Origin: an uncultured Lachnospiraceae bacterium
Lineage (GTDB): Bacteria; Bacillota; Clostridia; Lachnospirales; Lachnospiraceae
Assembly: GCA_945868305.1 (NCBI GenBank)
Contig: CAMBKU010000004.1
Coordinates: forward strand, 1 to 59,199
Direction: 5' to 3'
Length of the DNA: 59,199 nt
The stretch's first letter is position 1; each line of letters opens with the position of its first letter. The position numbers and the translations under genes were made by a program. This document shows positions 51,758 to 59,199 of this stretch, piece by piece. The notes under the pieces were generated by a model that made no database searches, was not told the origin of the DNA, and saw only the letters and a program-made list of their open reading frames with translations.

Positions 51758-53623
51758 GTGGCAAATTCATTCGGAAGTTTATATATTGGAAGTTCTTCAT
51801 TGAAGAACCACCAGAATGCAATCAATACAACAGCAAATAACTTGACAAACGTTGATACAACGGGATACGTCAGACAGCAGGTGCTATTTACGGATGAAAC
51901 TTATGTGAAATTCGCAAATGCGGCGATTAGTCCGCAGCAGTATGGTCTCGGCGTGTCCATTGGGGATGTTGTACATGCCAGGGATGTGTTCCTGGATAAA
52001 TTATATCGTTCTACCGCTTCAAGGCAGGCTTTTTACGAGACGTCCTATGAAGCGACCTATGAAGTACAGACGTATTTTCAGGAAATGGAAGGAAAGCAGT
52101 TCCAGAATGCCTTGAATGATTTCTGGAATGCTTTTAATGTTTTCGGAACAGAGCCGGAAGATTCCACTTCCCAGAATATGATCATTCAGAAAGCAAGCCT
52201 TTTTATCAGCCGTGCACAGGCAGTCTATTCTGGCTTGAAATCCTATCAGAAAAACATAAATACACAGATTTCGGAACAAATTGACCGGGTAAATGAACTG
52301 GCAAATAATATTTATGAACTGAATCTTAATATTCAGAAGATTGAAGCCGGTGGTATAGAAACGGCAATGGATTTACGGGATGCCAGAGATCAGGCACTGG
52401 ATGAACTGGCAGGAATCGGAAAAATAGATTATGAAGAAAGTGCAGATGGCATTGTCAGTGTCCGTTTTGAAAACCATGATTTGCTGGATGAAGCAAGAGT
52501 TTATGAGATGGCTAAGCAGACGGACAAGGTGACGGAATTCATTACTCCGTACTGGCCGAATACTTCGGATATGGCGACGGGAACAATAGATTATGTATAT
52601 GATTTCTCGGAAGGAATTTCCACAGATATGAATACAGATATGGGTTCCTTAAAAGCACTGATTCTTGCAAGAGGGGATAAGACACCAACTTATTACGATT
52701 TGTTCCACAATGAGGATGGTTCCTTGATGACCAGTGAGCAGTATCAGAACGGCATAGGTATGTCTTTGATGGAAAATTCACTGGCAGAATTTGATCAGTT
52801 GATTCACAGCATGATGACGACTATTAACGATTTATTCTGCCCTAACACGGAGATGGCGGAAGACGGCAATTATTATGATGCAGACGGAGCACTGCTTTAT
52901 AATACAGTGGAGACGACGATTGGCGGCGAGCAGGTTCGGGTGCTTGCAGATGAAAATGGAAATACATATTACGACGAAGATGGAAATGCAATCGTTGCTA
53001 CAGGAACCAGATTTTTGGATGTCAATACAGCACCGGTCGGTGCAGACATGGAATTGCCGCCGAGGGAATTATTTGAAAGAAGCGGTTGCGAGCGTTATAC
53101 AGAGATTACTTTGTATGATGCAGCGGGCAATGAGGTGACGGATGCTAACGGCAAGGTGCAAAAGATTTGGGTATACAATGAGGAAGACCTTACAGACAAG
53201 TCCAAAATGTATACCACAGAGGGAGTTTCCATTAATGGAGACCTCTTGAAAATCGGAACAAATCTGCCTCATTTGAAACAGAATGGTGAAGCGGATTACG
53301 ACCTTGCGGAGAAGACAATGACGGCGTGGATGGATGAATCCATGCAGCTGAGTCCGTATGACACGGAAAATTGTACGTTTGATAAGTTTTACACTAAGAT
53401 GATAGATGAACTGGCATTGACGGGAAATATTTATGCGACTACATCAGATACCTTGTCCGGTTCACTTCTGTCTGCAGATAACAAGAGACAGGAGATTATT
53501 GGTGTTTCTACGGATGAGGAACTTACAAATATGATTAAATATCAGAATGGATATAATGCAGCAAGCCGTTACATTAATGTCATTACGGCAATGATTGATA
53601 CGCTGCTTAACAGTGTGCGGTAA
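51758..53623 (+). CDS. flgK: Flagellar hook-associated protein 1 (first copy)
   Basis: A 621-residue hook-filament junction protein. N-terminal rod-type helix: NAINTTANNLTNVDTTGYVR. A helical D0/D1 region follows (FQNALNDFWNAFNVFGTEPE, ETAMDLRDARDQALDELAGI), then a variable middle and the C-terminal helix TDEELTNMIKYQNGYNAASR. It starts at GTG 51758 with AGAAGGAGAAGG upstream. A second flgK-like gene follows 15 bases later; this copy is closer to flgN. Confidence 0.92.
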   Translation: MANSFGSLYIGSSSLKNHQNAINTTANNLTNVDTTGYVRQQVLFTDETYVKFANAAISPQQYGLGVSIGDVVHARDVFLDKLYRSTASRQAFYETSYEATYEVQTYFQEMEGKQFQNALNDFWNAFNVFGTEPEDSTSQNMIIQKASLFISRAQAVYSGLKSYQKNINTQISEQIDRVNELANNIYELNLNIQKIEAGGIETAMDLRDARDQALDELAGIGKIDYEESADGIVSVRFENHDLLDEARVYEMAKQTDKVTEFITPYWPNTSDMATGTIDYVYDFSEGISTDMNTDMGSLKALILARGDKTPTYYDLFHNEDGSLMTSEQYQNGIGMSLMENSLAEFDQLIHSMMTTINDLFCPNTEMAEDGNYYDADGALLYNTVETTIGGEQVRVLADENGNTYYDEDGNAIVATGTRFLDVNTAPVGADMELPPRELFERSGCERYTEITLYDAAGNEVTDANGKVQKIWVYNEEDLTDKSKMYTTEGVSINGDLLKIGTNLPHLKQNGEADYDLAEKTMTAWMDESMQLSPYDTENCTFDKFYTKMIDELALTGNIYATTSDTLSGSLLSADNKRQEIIGVSTDEELTNMIKYQNGYNAASRYINVITAMIDTLLNSVR

Positions 53624-53638
53624 GGAGGAGAATGAGAT

Positions 53639-55531
53639 ATGCCATCAACATTTTTTGGATTAACGATTGCAGGTTCCGGCTTAAGCTCGTTCCAGGCAGC
53701 AATCAACACCACAGCGAATAATATTTCCAATGTCCAGACAGAAGGATATACGAAGCAGGTAGCAAACCGTGTGGCTTCTGAGGCATTGCGGGTAAATCAG
53801 AAATACGGAACGGCAGGTTCCGGTGTCACCACGACTTCTATCACGCAGCTTCGTGATTTTTATTACGACGTAAAATACTGGGAAAACAGTGCGAGCGTCG
53901 GTTATTATGACAAAAAACTCTATTATATGAATCAGATTGAAACCTATTACATTGATGATGAAAAGACTTATCAGCAGGGCTTTTCTACTATTTTGGATAA
54001 GATGTTTAATAATCTGGACAGCTTGAAAGGGAATGCTGGTGACATTAATATACGTAACCAGTTTATTGGATCTGCAGAGAATCTGACTACTTATTTCACA
54101 GGACTCTCCAGCCAGCTTCAGAGCCTGCAGTCAAGTTGCAATGATGAGATTAAGACCATTGTGGGAAAGGTAAATGCGACTGCTTCTAAGATTGCAACTT
54201 TAAATAAACAGATTAACCAGTTGGAGTTAAATGGCGGCTATGCCAACGAATTAAGGGATGAAAGAGCTCTTTTGGTGGATGAACTTTCCAAAATTGTTCC
54301 GGTGACGGTTTCTGAGGTTCCGATTAAGGATACCCATTATCCAGACCGGGTGACGGGAGCAAACTGGTATACTGTATCCATTAATGGACAGGACATTGTA
54401 GATGGTTATGATTATCGTACCATAGAGTGCCGTGCCAGAGAATATAAGGTAAATCAGACTGATATTGACGGACTTTACGATCTGTACTGGTCTGATACCG
54501 GAAATTCCTTTAATACCACGAATGCCAGCATGAATGGGGAACTTCGGGCGCTGTTTGAGATGCGTGACGGAAATAATGAGGAAAATTTCTCAGGAACCAT
54601 GACGGCTGTGGATGGAAATAAGGTGACCTTCGATGCGAATCTTTCCATTACTTCAGTATACGATTTAAATATGCCGGATGAGGGAATTATTACCATTGGA
54701 AACAAAAATTTCCACTACCAGGGATTTTCCTATGAGGTTACTATAGATAATGATGGAAATGAGACGATTACATCCTTTACATTTGAACTTCAGGATGTGG
54801 ATACTTCTATAAATCTGAATGATTACATAGGAAAAAATGCAGAGATTGGAACTGGTATAGATTCGCTCGGTATTCCTTATTATTTGAATCAGATGACGGC
54901 ATTTGTCCGCTCTTTTGCTACAAAATTCAATCGGATGGAGCTTACCGGTGTGGATTTGAACGGAAATGATATGCGTACTTTCTTTGTGGCAGATTCAGAA
55001 AAAGGGGAAAGAGCTCTTGCAGACGACACGACGCAGGTTGGTACGCATGTATATGATGTGTTAAACAGTGACAGCTATTACTGGCTGACGGCGGCTAATT
55101 TTGCAGTGGCGGATGAGTGTGTAAATGATCCGGCTCGTTTTGCCACGATTACAAAAGATACTTATAATATTTTAAAGGGTGAAGATCCAACCGGAGATAT
55201 TACTCAGGGTGAAGATGCCTACGATCTTGCAGAGGATCTGCAGACACTTCAATCTACGGTAAAGATGTACCGGAACTGCGGTGCATCGGATTTCTTGAAA
55301 TGTATGTATAACGATGTTTCTGTTGATAAACAGGAGGCAAGTACCTTCAATAAGAATTACAGCAATATCTCAGAATCAATTACCTCACAGCGCCTTTCCA
55401 TTTCCGGCGTAGACGAGGATGAAGAAGCACTGGATCTGGTAAAATTCCAGAATGCGTATAACCTTGCATCCCAGATGGTGCAGGTTATGACGGAAATGTA
55501 TGACCAGTTGATCCTGCAGACAGGTGTATAA
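53639..55531 (+). CDS. flgK: Flagellar hook-associated protein 1 (second copy)
   Basis: A 630-residue FlgK family protein: AAINTTANNISNVQTEGYTK at the N-terminus, GGYANELRDERALLVDELSK in the helical domain and EALDLVKFQNAYNLASQMVQ at the C-terminus. It is clearly a FlgK but diverged from the preceding copy outside the terminal helices. GGAGGAG precedes ATG 53639. Two tandem copies suggest two junction proteins or a stacked junction. Confidence 0.92.
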   Translation: MPSTFFGLTIAGSGLSSFQAAINTTANNISNVQTEGYTKQVANRVASEALRVNQKYGTAGSGVTTTSITQLRDFYYDVKYWENSASVGYYDKKLYYMNQIETYYIDDEKTYQQGFSTILDKMFNNLDSLKGNAGDINIRNQFIGSAENLTTYFTGLSSQLQSLQSSCNDEIKTIVGKVNATASKIATLNKQINQLELNGGYANELRDERALLVDELSKIVPVTVSEVPIKDTHYPDRVTGANWYTVSINGQDIVDGYDYRTIECRAREYKVNQTDIDGLYDLYWSDTGNSFNTTNASMNGELRALFEMRDGNNEENFSGTMTAVDGNKVTFDANLSITSVYDLNMPDEGIITIGNKNFHYQGFSYEVTIDNDGNETITSFTFELQDVDTSINLNDYIGKNAEIGTGIDSLGIPYYLNQMTAFVRSFATKFNRMELTGVDLNGNDMRTFFVADSEKGERALADDTTQVGTHVYDVLNSDSYYWLTAANFAVADECVNDPARFATITKDTYNILKGEDPTGDITQGEDAYDLAEDLQTLQSTVKMYRNCGASDFLKCMYNDVSVDKQEASTFNKNYSNISESITSQRLSISGVDEDEEALDLVKFQNAYNLASQMVQVMTEMYDQLILQTGV

Positions 55532-55544
55532 GGAGGAGAAATAA

Positions 55545-57086
55545 ATGCGAGTTACCAATAACATGATTATGAATACAACAAAATCAAATATCAACCGCAA
55601 CAAGATTCTGGTGGATAAGATGAATACCCAGATGTCTACCCAGAAAAAAATAGATGTTCCATCTGATGATCCGGTTATCGCAGTTCGTTCTCTGCGTTTA
55701 AGAAGCACCTTGAATCAGATTGACCAGTACTTGAACACCAATGTTAAGGATGCGGAATCCTGGTTGGAAATTACGGATTCTTCATTGGATGCTCTGGAAA
55801 AGACAATAGAGAAGATTCATACTCAATGTAACGATGGCTCTAATGATTATCTGACGCAGAGCGACCGCAATACAATTCTGACCAGTTTAGAACAGCTCAG
55901 GGATCAGATTTACCATGAAGGAAATAATGATTATGCCGGCAGGACGATTTTTACCGGGTACAAGACAAACAGTACATTGACATTCCAGACAGATTCCAAA
56001 GACAGCTATACCATTACAGAGCCATTATCCTATGAGGATGTGGAAGAAAAAAACTATTACGCTAATACGATAGATTCCTTTGCGGAACTTCCGACGGCAG
56101 AGCCGACAGAGGATGTCGCAGAGGTTACTATTCAGAGAATTCGTTTATCATATAATGAGATTAAAAATCCATCAGAACTCAGCTTTTCCTACATAGATAA
56201 AGCAACAGGTAATGCTGTGACAGAGAACTTTGACATGACAGGCGGTTCGGCATCAACACCGGGGGGATTCACCTTTAAGTCGATGACAAAGGCAGACTTG
56301 AATGCAGTGGACTATGCAATCGGGGAAAAAGAGATTGTTTTGAATACAGATACCGGAGAGTTGCTTTTGGGAAAAGATGTTGCATCTTATGTTAAGTCAA
56401 ATAAAGCGGAAATTTCTATTACTTATGATAAGACAGGTTTCAATTCGGGAGAATTGCGCCCGGAGCATTACTTTAACTGTACAAAGACGACGGACCCTGT
56501 AAATCCGGTAAAATTTATCAACTACAACTCTCAGGGAGAGAGGATGTATGAGGATATCAATTACTATATCGGGAATAATCAGTCACTTACCGTAAATACG
56601 TTGGCGGCAGACACTTTTGATGCTGCGATTGGCCGTGATGTGGATGAACTTTCTGATGCGGTGCAGTTCGCCATGAATGCCTATAATACGGTGGAGAAGA
56701 TAAAATCCATGCAGACTTCGGAACAGTATTCTTCCGAGGATGACCAGAAGATGCTGCAGGCATGGCTTGATGCAGCAAACAGACAGCTTGATTATGCAAA
56801 TCAGAATATGAAGGAATTGTATAATGCCAAGCTTACCACCTTTGATAATTATGAGACGAAGATCAACCTTGCAATCACAACGGTGGGAACAAAGCAACAG
56901 AGACTGGAATTGGTGAAAAACCGTCTGGAAAGCGAGCAGACGACGGTGGAAAAATTAAAATCCAGTAACGAGGATAAAGAATTATCAGAAGTTGTCATTG
57001 ACTATACAGCATCTTATACGGCTTATCAGGCAGCATTGCAGGCAGCCAGCAAGGTGCAGGAACAGACTTTGCTTGATTATCTGTAA
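55545..57086 (+). CDS. flgL: Flagellar hook-associated protein 3
   Basis: A 513-residue flagellin-fold junction protein. N-terminal flagellin domain: MRVTNNMIMNTTKSNINRN and VPSDDPVIAVRSLRLRSTLN. C-terminal domain: RLELVKNRLESEQTTVEKLK and ELSEVVIDYTASYTAYQAAL. The middle (about residues 170-370) is longer than in enteric FlgL (about 320 residues), giving larger outer domains. AAGGAGGAG precedes ATG 55545, 13 bases after the second flgK. Confidence 0.94.
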   Translation: MRVTNNMIMNTTKSNINRNKILVDKMNTQMSTQKKIDVPSDDPVIAVRSLRLRSTLNQIDQYLNTNVKDAESWLEITDSSLDALEKTIEKIHTQCNDGSNDYLTQSDRNTILTSLEQLRDQIYHEGNNDYAGRTIFTGYKTNSTLTFQTDSKDSYTITEPLSYEDVEEKNYYANTIDSFAELPTAEPTEDVAEVTIQRIRLSYNEIKNPSELSFSYIDKATGNAVTENFDMTGGSASTPGGFTFKSMTKADLNAVDYAIGEKEIVLNTDTGELLLGKDVASYVKSNKAEISITYDKTGFNSGELRPEHYFNCTKTTDPVNPVKFINYNSQGERMYEDINYYIGNNQSLTVNTLAADTFDAAIGRDVDELSDAVQFAMNAYNTVEKIKSMQTSEQYSSEDDQKMLQAWLDAANRQLDYANQNMKELYNAKLTTFDNYETKINLAITTVGTKQQRLELVKNRLESEQTTVEKLKSSNEDKELSEVVIDYTASYTAYQAALQAASKVQEQTLLDYL

Positions 57087-57102
57087 AAAGGATGGATGAC
57101 AT

Positions 57103-57549
57103 ATGAATACGAGATTGTTTGGCGAGATAGAAATCGAAAAAGATAAAGAGATTTGTTTTGAAAATGGAATCATCGGGTTTCCGGATTATAAAAGATATGC
57201 GCTGATTTTTGATGCGGACAAACCTGAGAAAAAGGGAATTTCCTGGCTTCAGTGTCTGGAAGACGAGGTTTTTGCCATGCCGGTTATTGATCCGCTTGCA
57301 GTGAAAGCAGATTATGCACCGGATATTGATGAGGAATTGTTAAAACCGTTAGGAGAATTGAAGGAGGAAAATACCTATATACTGGTTACCCTGACGGCTG
57401 CGGCGAAAAAAGAAGATATTTCGGTCAACTTAAAAGCGCCGATTATTATCAATACAGACACCAGAAAGGCAATTCAGGTGATTGTGGAAAACGATTATCC
57501 GGTAAAATACAAAATATATGACGCGCAAAAAGAAAAGGCGGGTGAATAG
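57103..57549 (+). CDS. fliW: Flagellar assembly factor FliW
   Basis: A 148-residue protein: [20 protein letters not shown], then [20 protein letters not shown] and [20 protein letters not shown]. FliW binds flagellin and, when free, CsrA, coupling flagellin level to translation. It is followed after two bases by csrA, the usual partner. Confidence 0.95.
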   Translation: MNTRLFGEIEIEKDKEICFENGIIGFPDYKRYALIFDADKPEKKGISWLQCLEDEVFAMPVIDPLAVKADYAPDIDEELLKPLGELKEENTYILVTLTAAAKKEDISVNLKAPIIINTDTRKAIQVIVENDYPVKYKIYDAQKEKAGE

Positions 57550-57551
57550 GC

Positions 57552-57767
57552 ATGCTGGCACTGACGAGAAAAAAAGGAGAATCACTCGTAATCAATAATA
57601 ATATCGAGATTACGGTATTAGAAGTCCGGGGCGACCAGATTAAAATTGGAATATCGGCACCAAAGGATGTTCCGATTTATCGAAAAGAGGTTTATATGCA
57701 GATTCATGAAGAAAATAAAGCGGCAGTCAGCATGGAAGGACTGGAAACGTTAAAAAATTTGCTGTAA
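57552..57767 (+). CDS. csrA: Carbon storage regulator CsrA
   Basis: A 71-residue RNA-binding translational regulator: [40 protein letters not shown] and IYRKEVY are the conserved strands, with the RNA-binding R of TRKKGE and the V-x-R-KE region. It represses flagellin translation in Firmicutes by covering the ribosome site. The gene starts two bases after fliW, so levels are probably matched. Confidence 0.96.
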   Translation: MLALTRKKGESLVINNNIEITVLEVRGDQIKIGISAPKDVPIYRKEVYMQIHEENKAAVSMEGLETLKNLL

Positions 57768-57771
57768 ACGA

Positions 57772-57798
57772 TTAATTTTTCAAAAAAAAGACCGATAT
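57772..57798 (+). promoter_or_regulatory. Sigma-28 (SigD/FliA)-type promoter of flaG-fliD
   Basis: TTAA (57772-57775), exactly 15 bases, then ACCGATAT (57791-57798), against TAAA-N15-GCCGATAA/T. It starts just after the csrA stop and can drive flaG and fliD separately from the flgM operon. Confidence 0.8.
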
Positions 57799-57829
57799 AG
57801 ATAAGAGAAGATGATATATAAACGTTATC

Positions 57830-57839
57830 ACACGGAGGT
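57830..57839 (+). promoter_or_regulatory. Candidate CsrA site over the flaG ribosome binding site
   Basis: ACACGGAGGT matches eight of ten positions of the CsrA consensus ACARGGAUGU and covers the flaG ribosome site. Any strong ribosome site contains GGA, so chance is possible. Confidence 0.3.
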
Positions 57840-57848
57840 GGTATGAAA

Positions 57849-58250
57849 ATGGAAATAGTGTCAAATACAGGAATGGCATATCAGGGAAGTGCGCCACAGA
57901 CTGACAGTAAGATTTCAGTGACGGAGGAAAATACGACGACTTCACAGACACAAGAGACGAAGTTTTCTGCGGTTGAGATGAGTGATGCAGAAAAAACTGA
58001 TAAAAAAGAAAACATAAGTATCGGTGAGGTGCAGAGTAAAGAAGCGCTCAAGCGTGCGGTCGAAGAAATCAACAAAAAGACGAATACCGAGGCAGTGTTT
58101 GGGATTCATGAAAAAACGAACCGTGTTACGATTAAGATTGTCGAGAAGGAATCGAAAAAGGTAATTAGGGAATATCCACCGGAGCAGACTTTGGATATGA
58201 TTGCAAAGGTCTGGGAGATGGCAGGTATTCTTGTGGATGAAAAACGATAG
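57849..58250 (+). CDS. flaG: FlaG-family flagellar protein
   Basis: A 133-residue protein from ATG 57849; ATG 57843 is an alternative, but GGAGG at 57834-57838 is only four bases from it. A low-complexity, Ser/Thr/Glu-rich N-terminal half is followed by the conserved FlaG core: LKRAVEEINKKTNTEAVFGI, TNRVTIKIVEKESKKVIREY and PPEQTLDMIAKVWEMAGILV. FlaG influences filament length in some species. It lies between csrA and fliD, the usual position. Confidence 0.92.
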   Translation: MEIVSNTGMAYQGSAPQTDSKISVTEENTTTSQTQETKFSAVEMSDAEKTDKKENISIGEVQSKEALKRAVEEINKKTNTEAVFGIHEKTNRVTIKIVEKESKKVIREYPPEQTLDMIAKVWEMAGILVDEKR

Positions 58251-58261
58251 GAGGAAATGCT

Positions 58262-59199
58262 ATGCCAATTAGAGTGACAGGATTGAATTCTGGCTTGGAT
58301 ACCGAGGCTATTATTTCAGAACTGGTTTCAGCATATCGTACCAAAGAGGAAAAATACGAAAAAGCACAGACAAAGTTGTCATGGAAGCAGGATGCATGGA
58401 AAGAACTGAATATAAAAGTAAAAAGTTTGTATGATAATATCAGCAATCTTCGCTTTTCTGCTGCATGGACGATGAAGAAAACGACAGTGTCGGATTCCAC
58501 AAAAGCAACAATTACTGCCAGTACTTCTGCAGTAAATGGAACTCAGACCTTGAAAATTAAACAGCTTGCAAAGGGTACTTATATTACAGGAAATAAGTTG
58601 CAAAATGCTTCAGATGGGAAAGCACCATCCAGCACTACAAAATTAAGTGAACTGGGGTATACCGGGGATGGTGGAGAGATTCAGGTAAAAAATAGTGATG
58701 GTACAGTTGCAAAGACAATTAGTGTGACGGGAAGTACTACGATTGGGGATCTTACCAGTGCGTTAAATGGAGCAGGAGATATAAAAGCATCTTATGATGC
58801 GACGAATCAGAGAATCTTTGTGGCAGCAAATAAAACCGGAACGGAAAATGCATTTTCTTTAGATGGAGATGCAGAAATTTTAAAAGCCTTTGGATTGAAC
58901 GAAGCAGGAGGAGCAAGTATTGTTGATGCGCAGGATTCTGAGATAGAGCTAAATGAAGCGACTTTTACATCTTCAAACAATAAGTATTCTATCAACGGAT
59001 TAACAATAGACTGTCTTGCTGAGACGGGAAATTCTGAAATTAGTATTACAACATCTGTAGATACGCAGGGAATGTATGACCAGATTAAAGATATTTTTTC
59101 TCAGTACAATTCTCTGATGAAAGAAATGTATACTTTGTATAATGCGGATTCTGCCAAAGGATATGAACCTTTGACAGATGAAGAAAAAGATTCCATGTC
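58262..59199 (+). CDS. fliD: Flagellar filament cap protein, 5' part
   Basis: An open frame of 312 codons from ATG 58262 to the window edge, with no stop, so the gene is cut by the window. The N-terminal FliD domain is clear: MPIRVTGLNSGLDTEAIISE, then a coiled segment (KLSWKQDAWKELNIKVKSLY) and SDSTKATITASTSAVNGTQT. The visible end GYEPLTDEEKDSM matches the segment that leads into the FliD C-terminal domain. GGAGG lies upstream, 11 bases after flaG. Confidence 0.95.
   Translation, partial: MPIRVTGLNSGLDTEAIISELVSAYRTKEEKYEKAQTKLSWKQDAWKELNIKVKSLYDNISNLRFSAAWTMKKTTVSDSTKATITASTSAVNGTQTLKIKQLAKGTYITGNKLQNASDGKAPSSTTKLSELGYTGDGGEIQVKNSDGTVAKTISVTGSTTIGDLTSALNGAGDIKASYDATNQRIFVAANKTGTENAFSLDGDAEILKAFGLNEAGGASIVDAQDSEIELNEATFTSSNNKYSINGLTIDCLAETGNSEISITTSVDTQGMYDQIKDIFSQYNSLMKEMYTLYNADSAKGYEPLTDEEKDSM

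Noticed and set aside
1..59199. CRISPR arrays, tRNA/rRNA genes, insertion sequences or prophage
   Set aside because: I found no regularly spaced repeats, no tRNA-like cloverleaf in the gaps and no transposase, integrase or phage structural gene. A covariance-model scan was not possible here.

Overview
The window looks like chromosome of a motile, low-to-mid GC Gram-positive anaerobe of the Lachnospiraceae (Roseburia, Butyrivibrio or Agathobacter type). The reasons are the flagellar gene order flgM-flgN-flgK-flgK-flgL-fliW-csrA-flaG-fliD, a meso-diaminopimelate-type murE beside dapF, many large hybrid histidine kinases, AAGGAGG-type ribosome binding sites, TTG/GTG starts and A/T-rich sigma-A-like promoters. 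The genus assignment is inference from content and gene order, not from a search.

Layout. (1) 1-16.0 kb is one co-directional signalling block: a LuxR/MalT-type STAND regulator, a fossil receiver-domain fragment, a hybrid kinase with HPt, a receiver-HD-GYP c-di-GMP phosphodiesterase, a second hybrid kinase with HPt, a third hybrid kinase fused to a complete DegV-like fatty-acid-binding domain, two solute-binding lipoproteins without transporter genes, and a chemoreceptor. (2) 16.0-20.2 kb holds an MmcQ-MGMT-like fusion, a small CDGC protein and an EAL protein with two extracellular solute-binding modules. (3) 20.1-30.9 kb holds two OmpR-type two-component loci (one divergent from an alpha/beta hydrolase, one headed by a CPBP membrane protease), a TcmP-like methyltransferase, an amidohydrolase, a second chemoreceptor and a DUF5105-like lipoprotein. 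(4) 30.9-38.5 kb is mixed: hemolysin III, a GGDEF cyclase, NfeD, patatin, a GPH-type sugar symporter overlapping a 2-hydroxyacid dehydrogenase, and a zinc phospholipase C-like protein. (5) 38.6-43.3 kb is a three-gene envelope cluster (radical SAM enzyme, flippase-like membrane protein, LTA-synthase-like protein) behind a near-perfect sigma-A promoter. (6) 43.2-47.0 kb, minus strand: TraX-like protein, OmpR regulator, kinase, AraC regulator. (7) 47.2-50.8 kb: a trans-sulfuration PLP enzyme, dapF and murE. (8) 50.8 kb to the end: flagellar hook-junction and filament-cap genes with two sigma-28 (SigD/FliA)-like promoters.

How it works together (inference). The theme is environmental sensing feeding c-di-GMP and motility. 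Three kinases, two of them with HPt domains, flank the only stand-alone receiver output in the first block, an HD-GYP phosphodiesterase. A separate GGDEF cyclase and an EAL phosphodiesterase carry their own extracellular sensors, and two chemoreceptors and a flagellar operon lie nearby. The most unusual items are the kinase-receiver-DegV fusion, the fossil receiver fragment, exact or near-exact 11-bp-period direct repeats upstream of all three OmpR-type loci, and a probable ATT start codon in the envelope cluster.

I saw no tRNA, rRNA, CRISPR array, insertion sequence or prophage.
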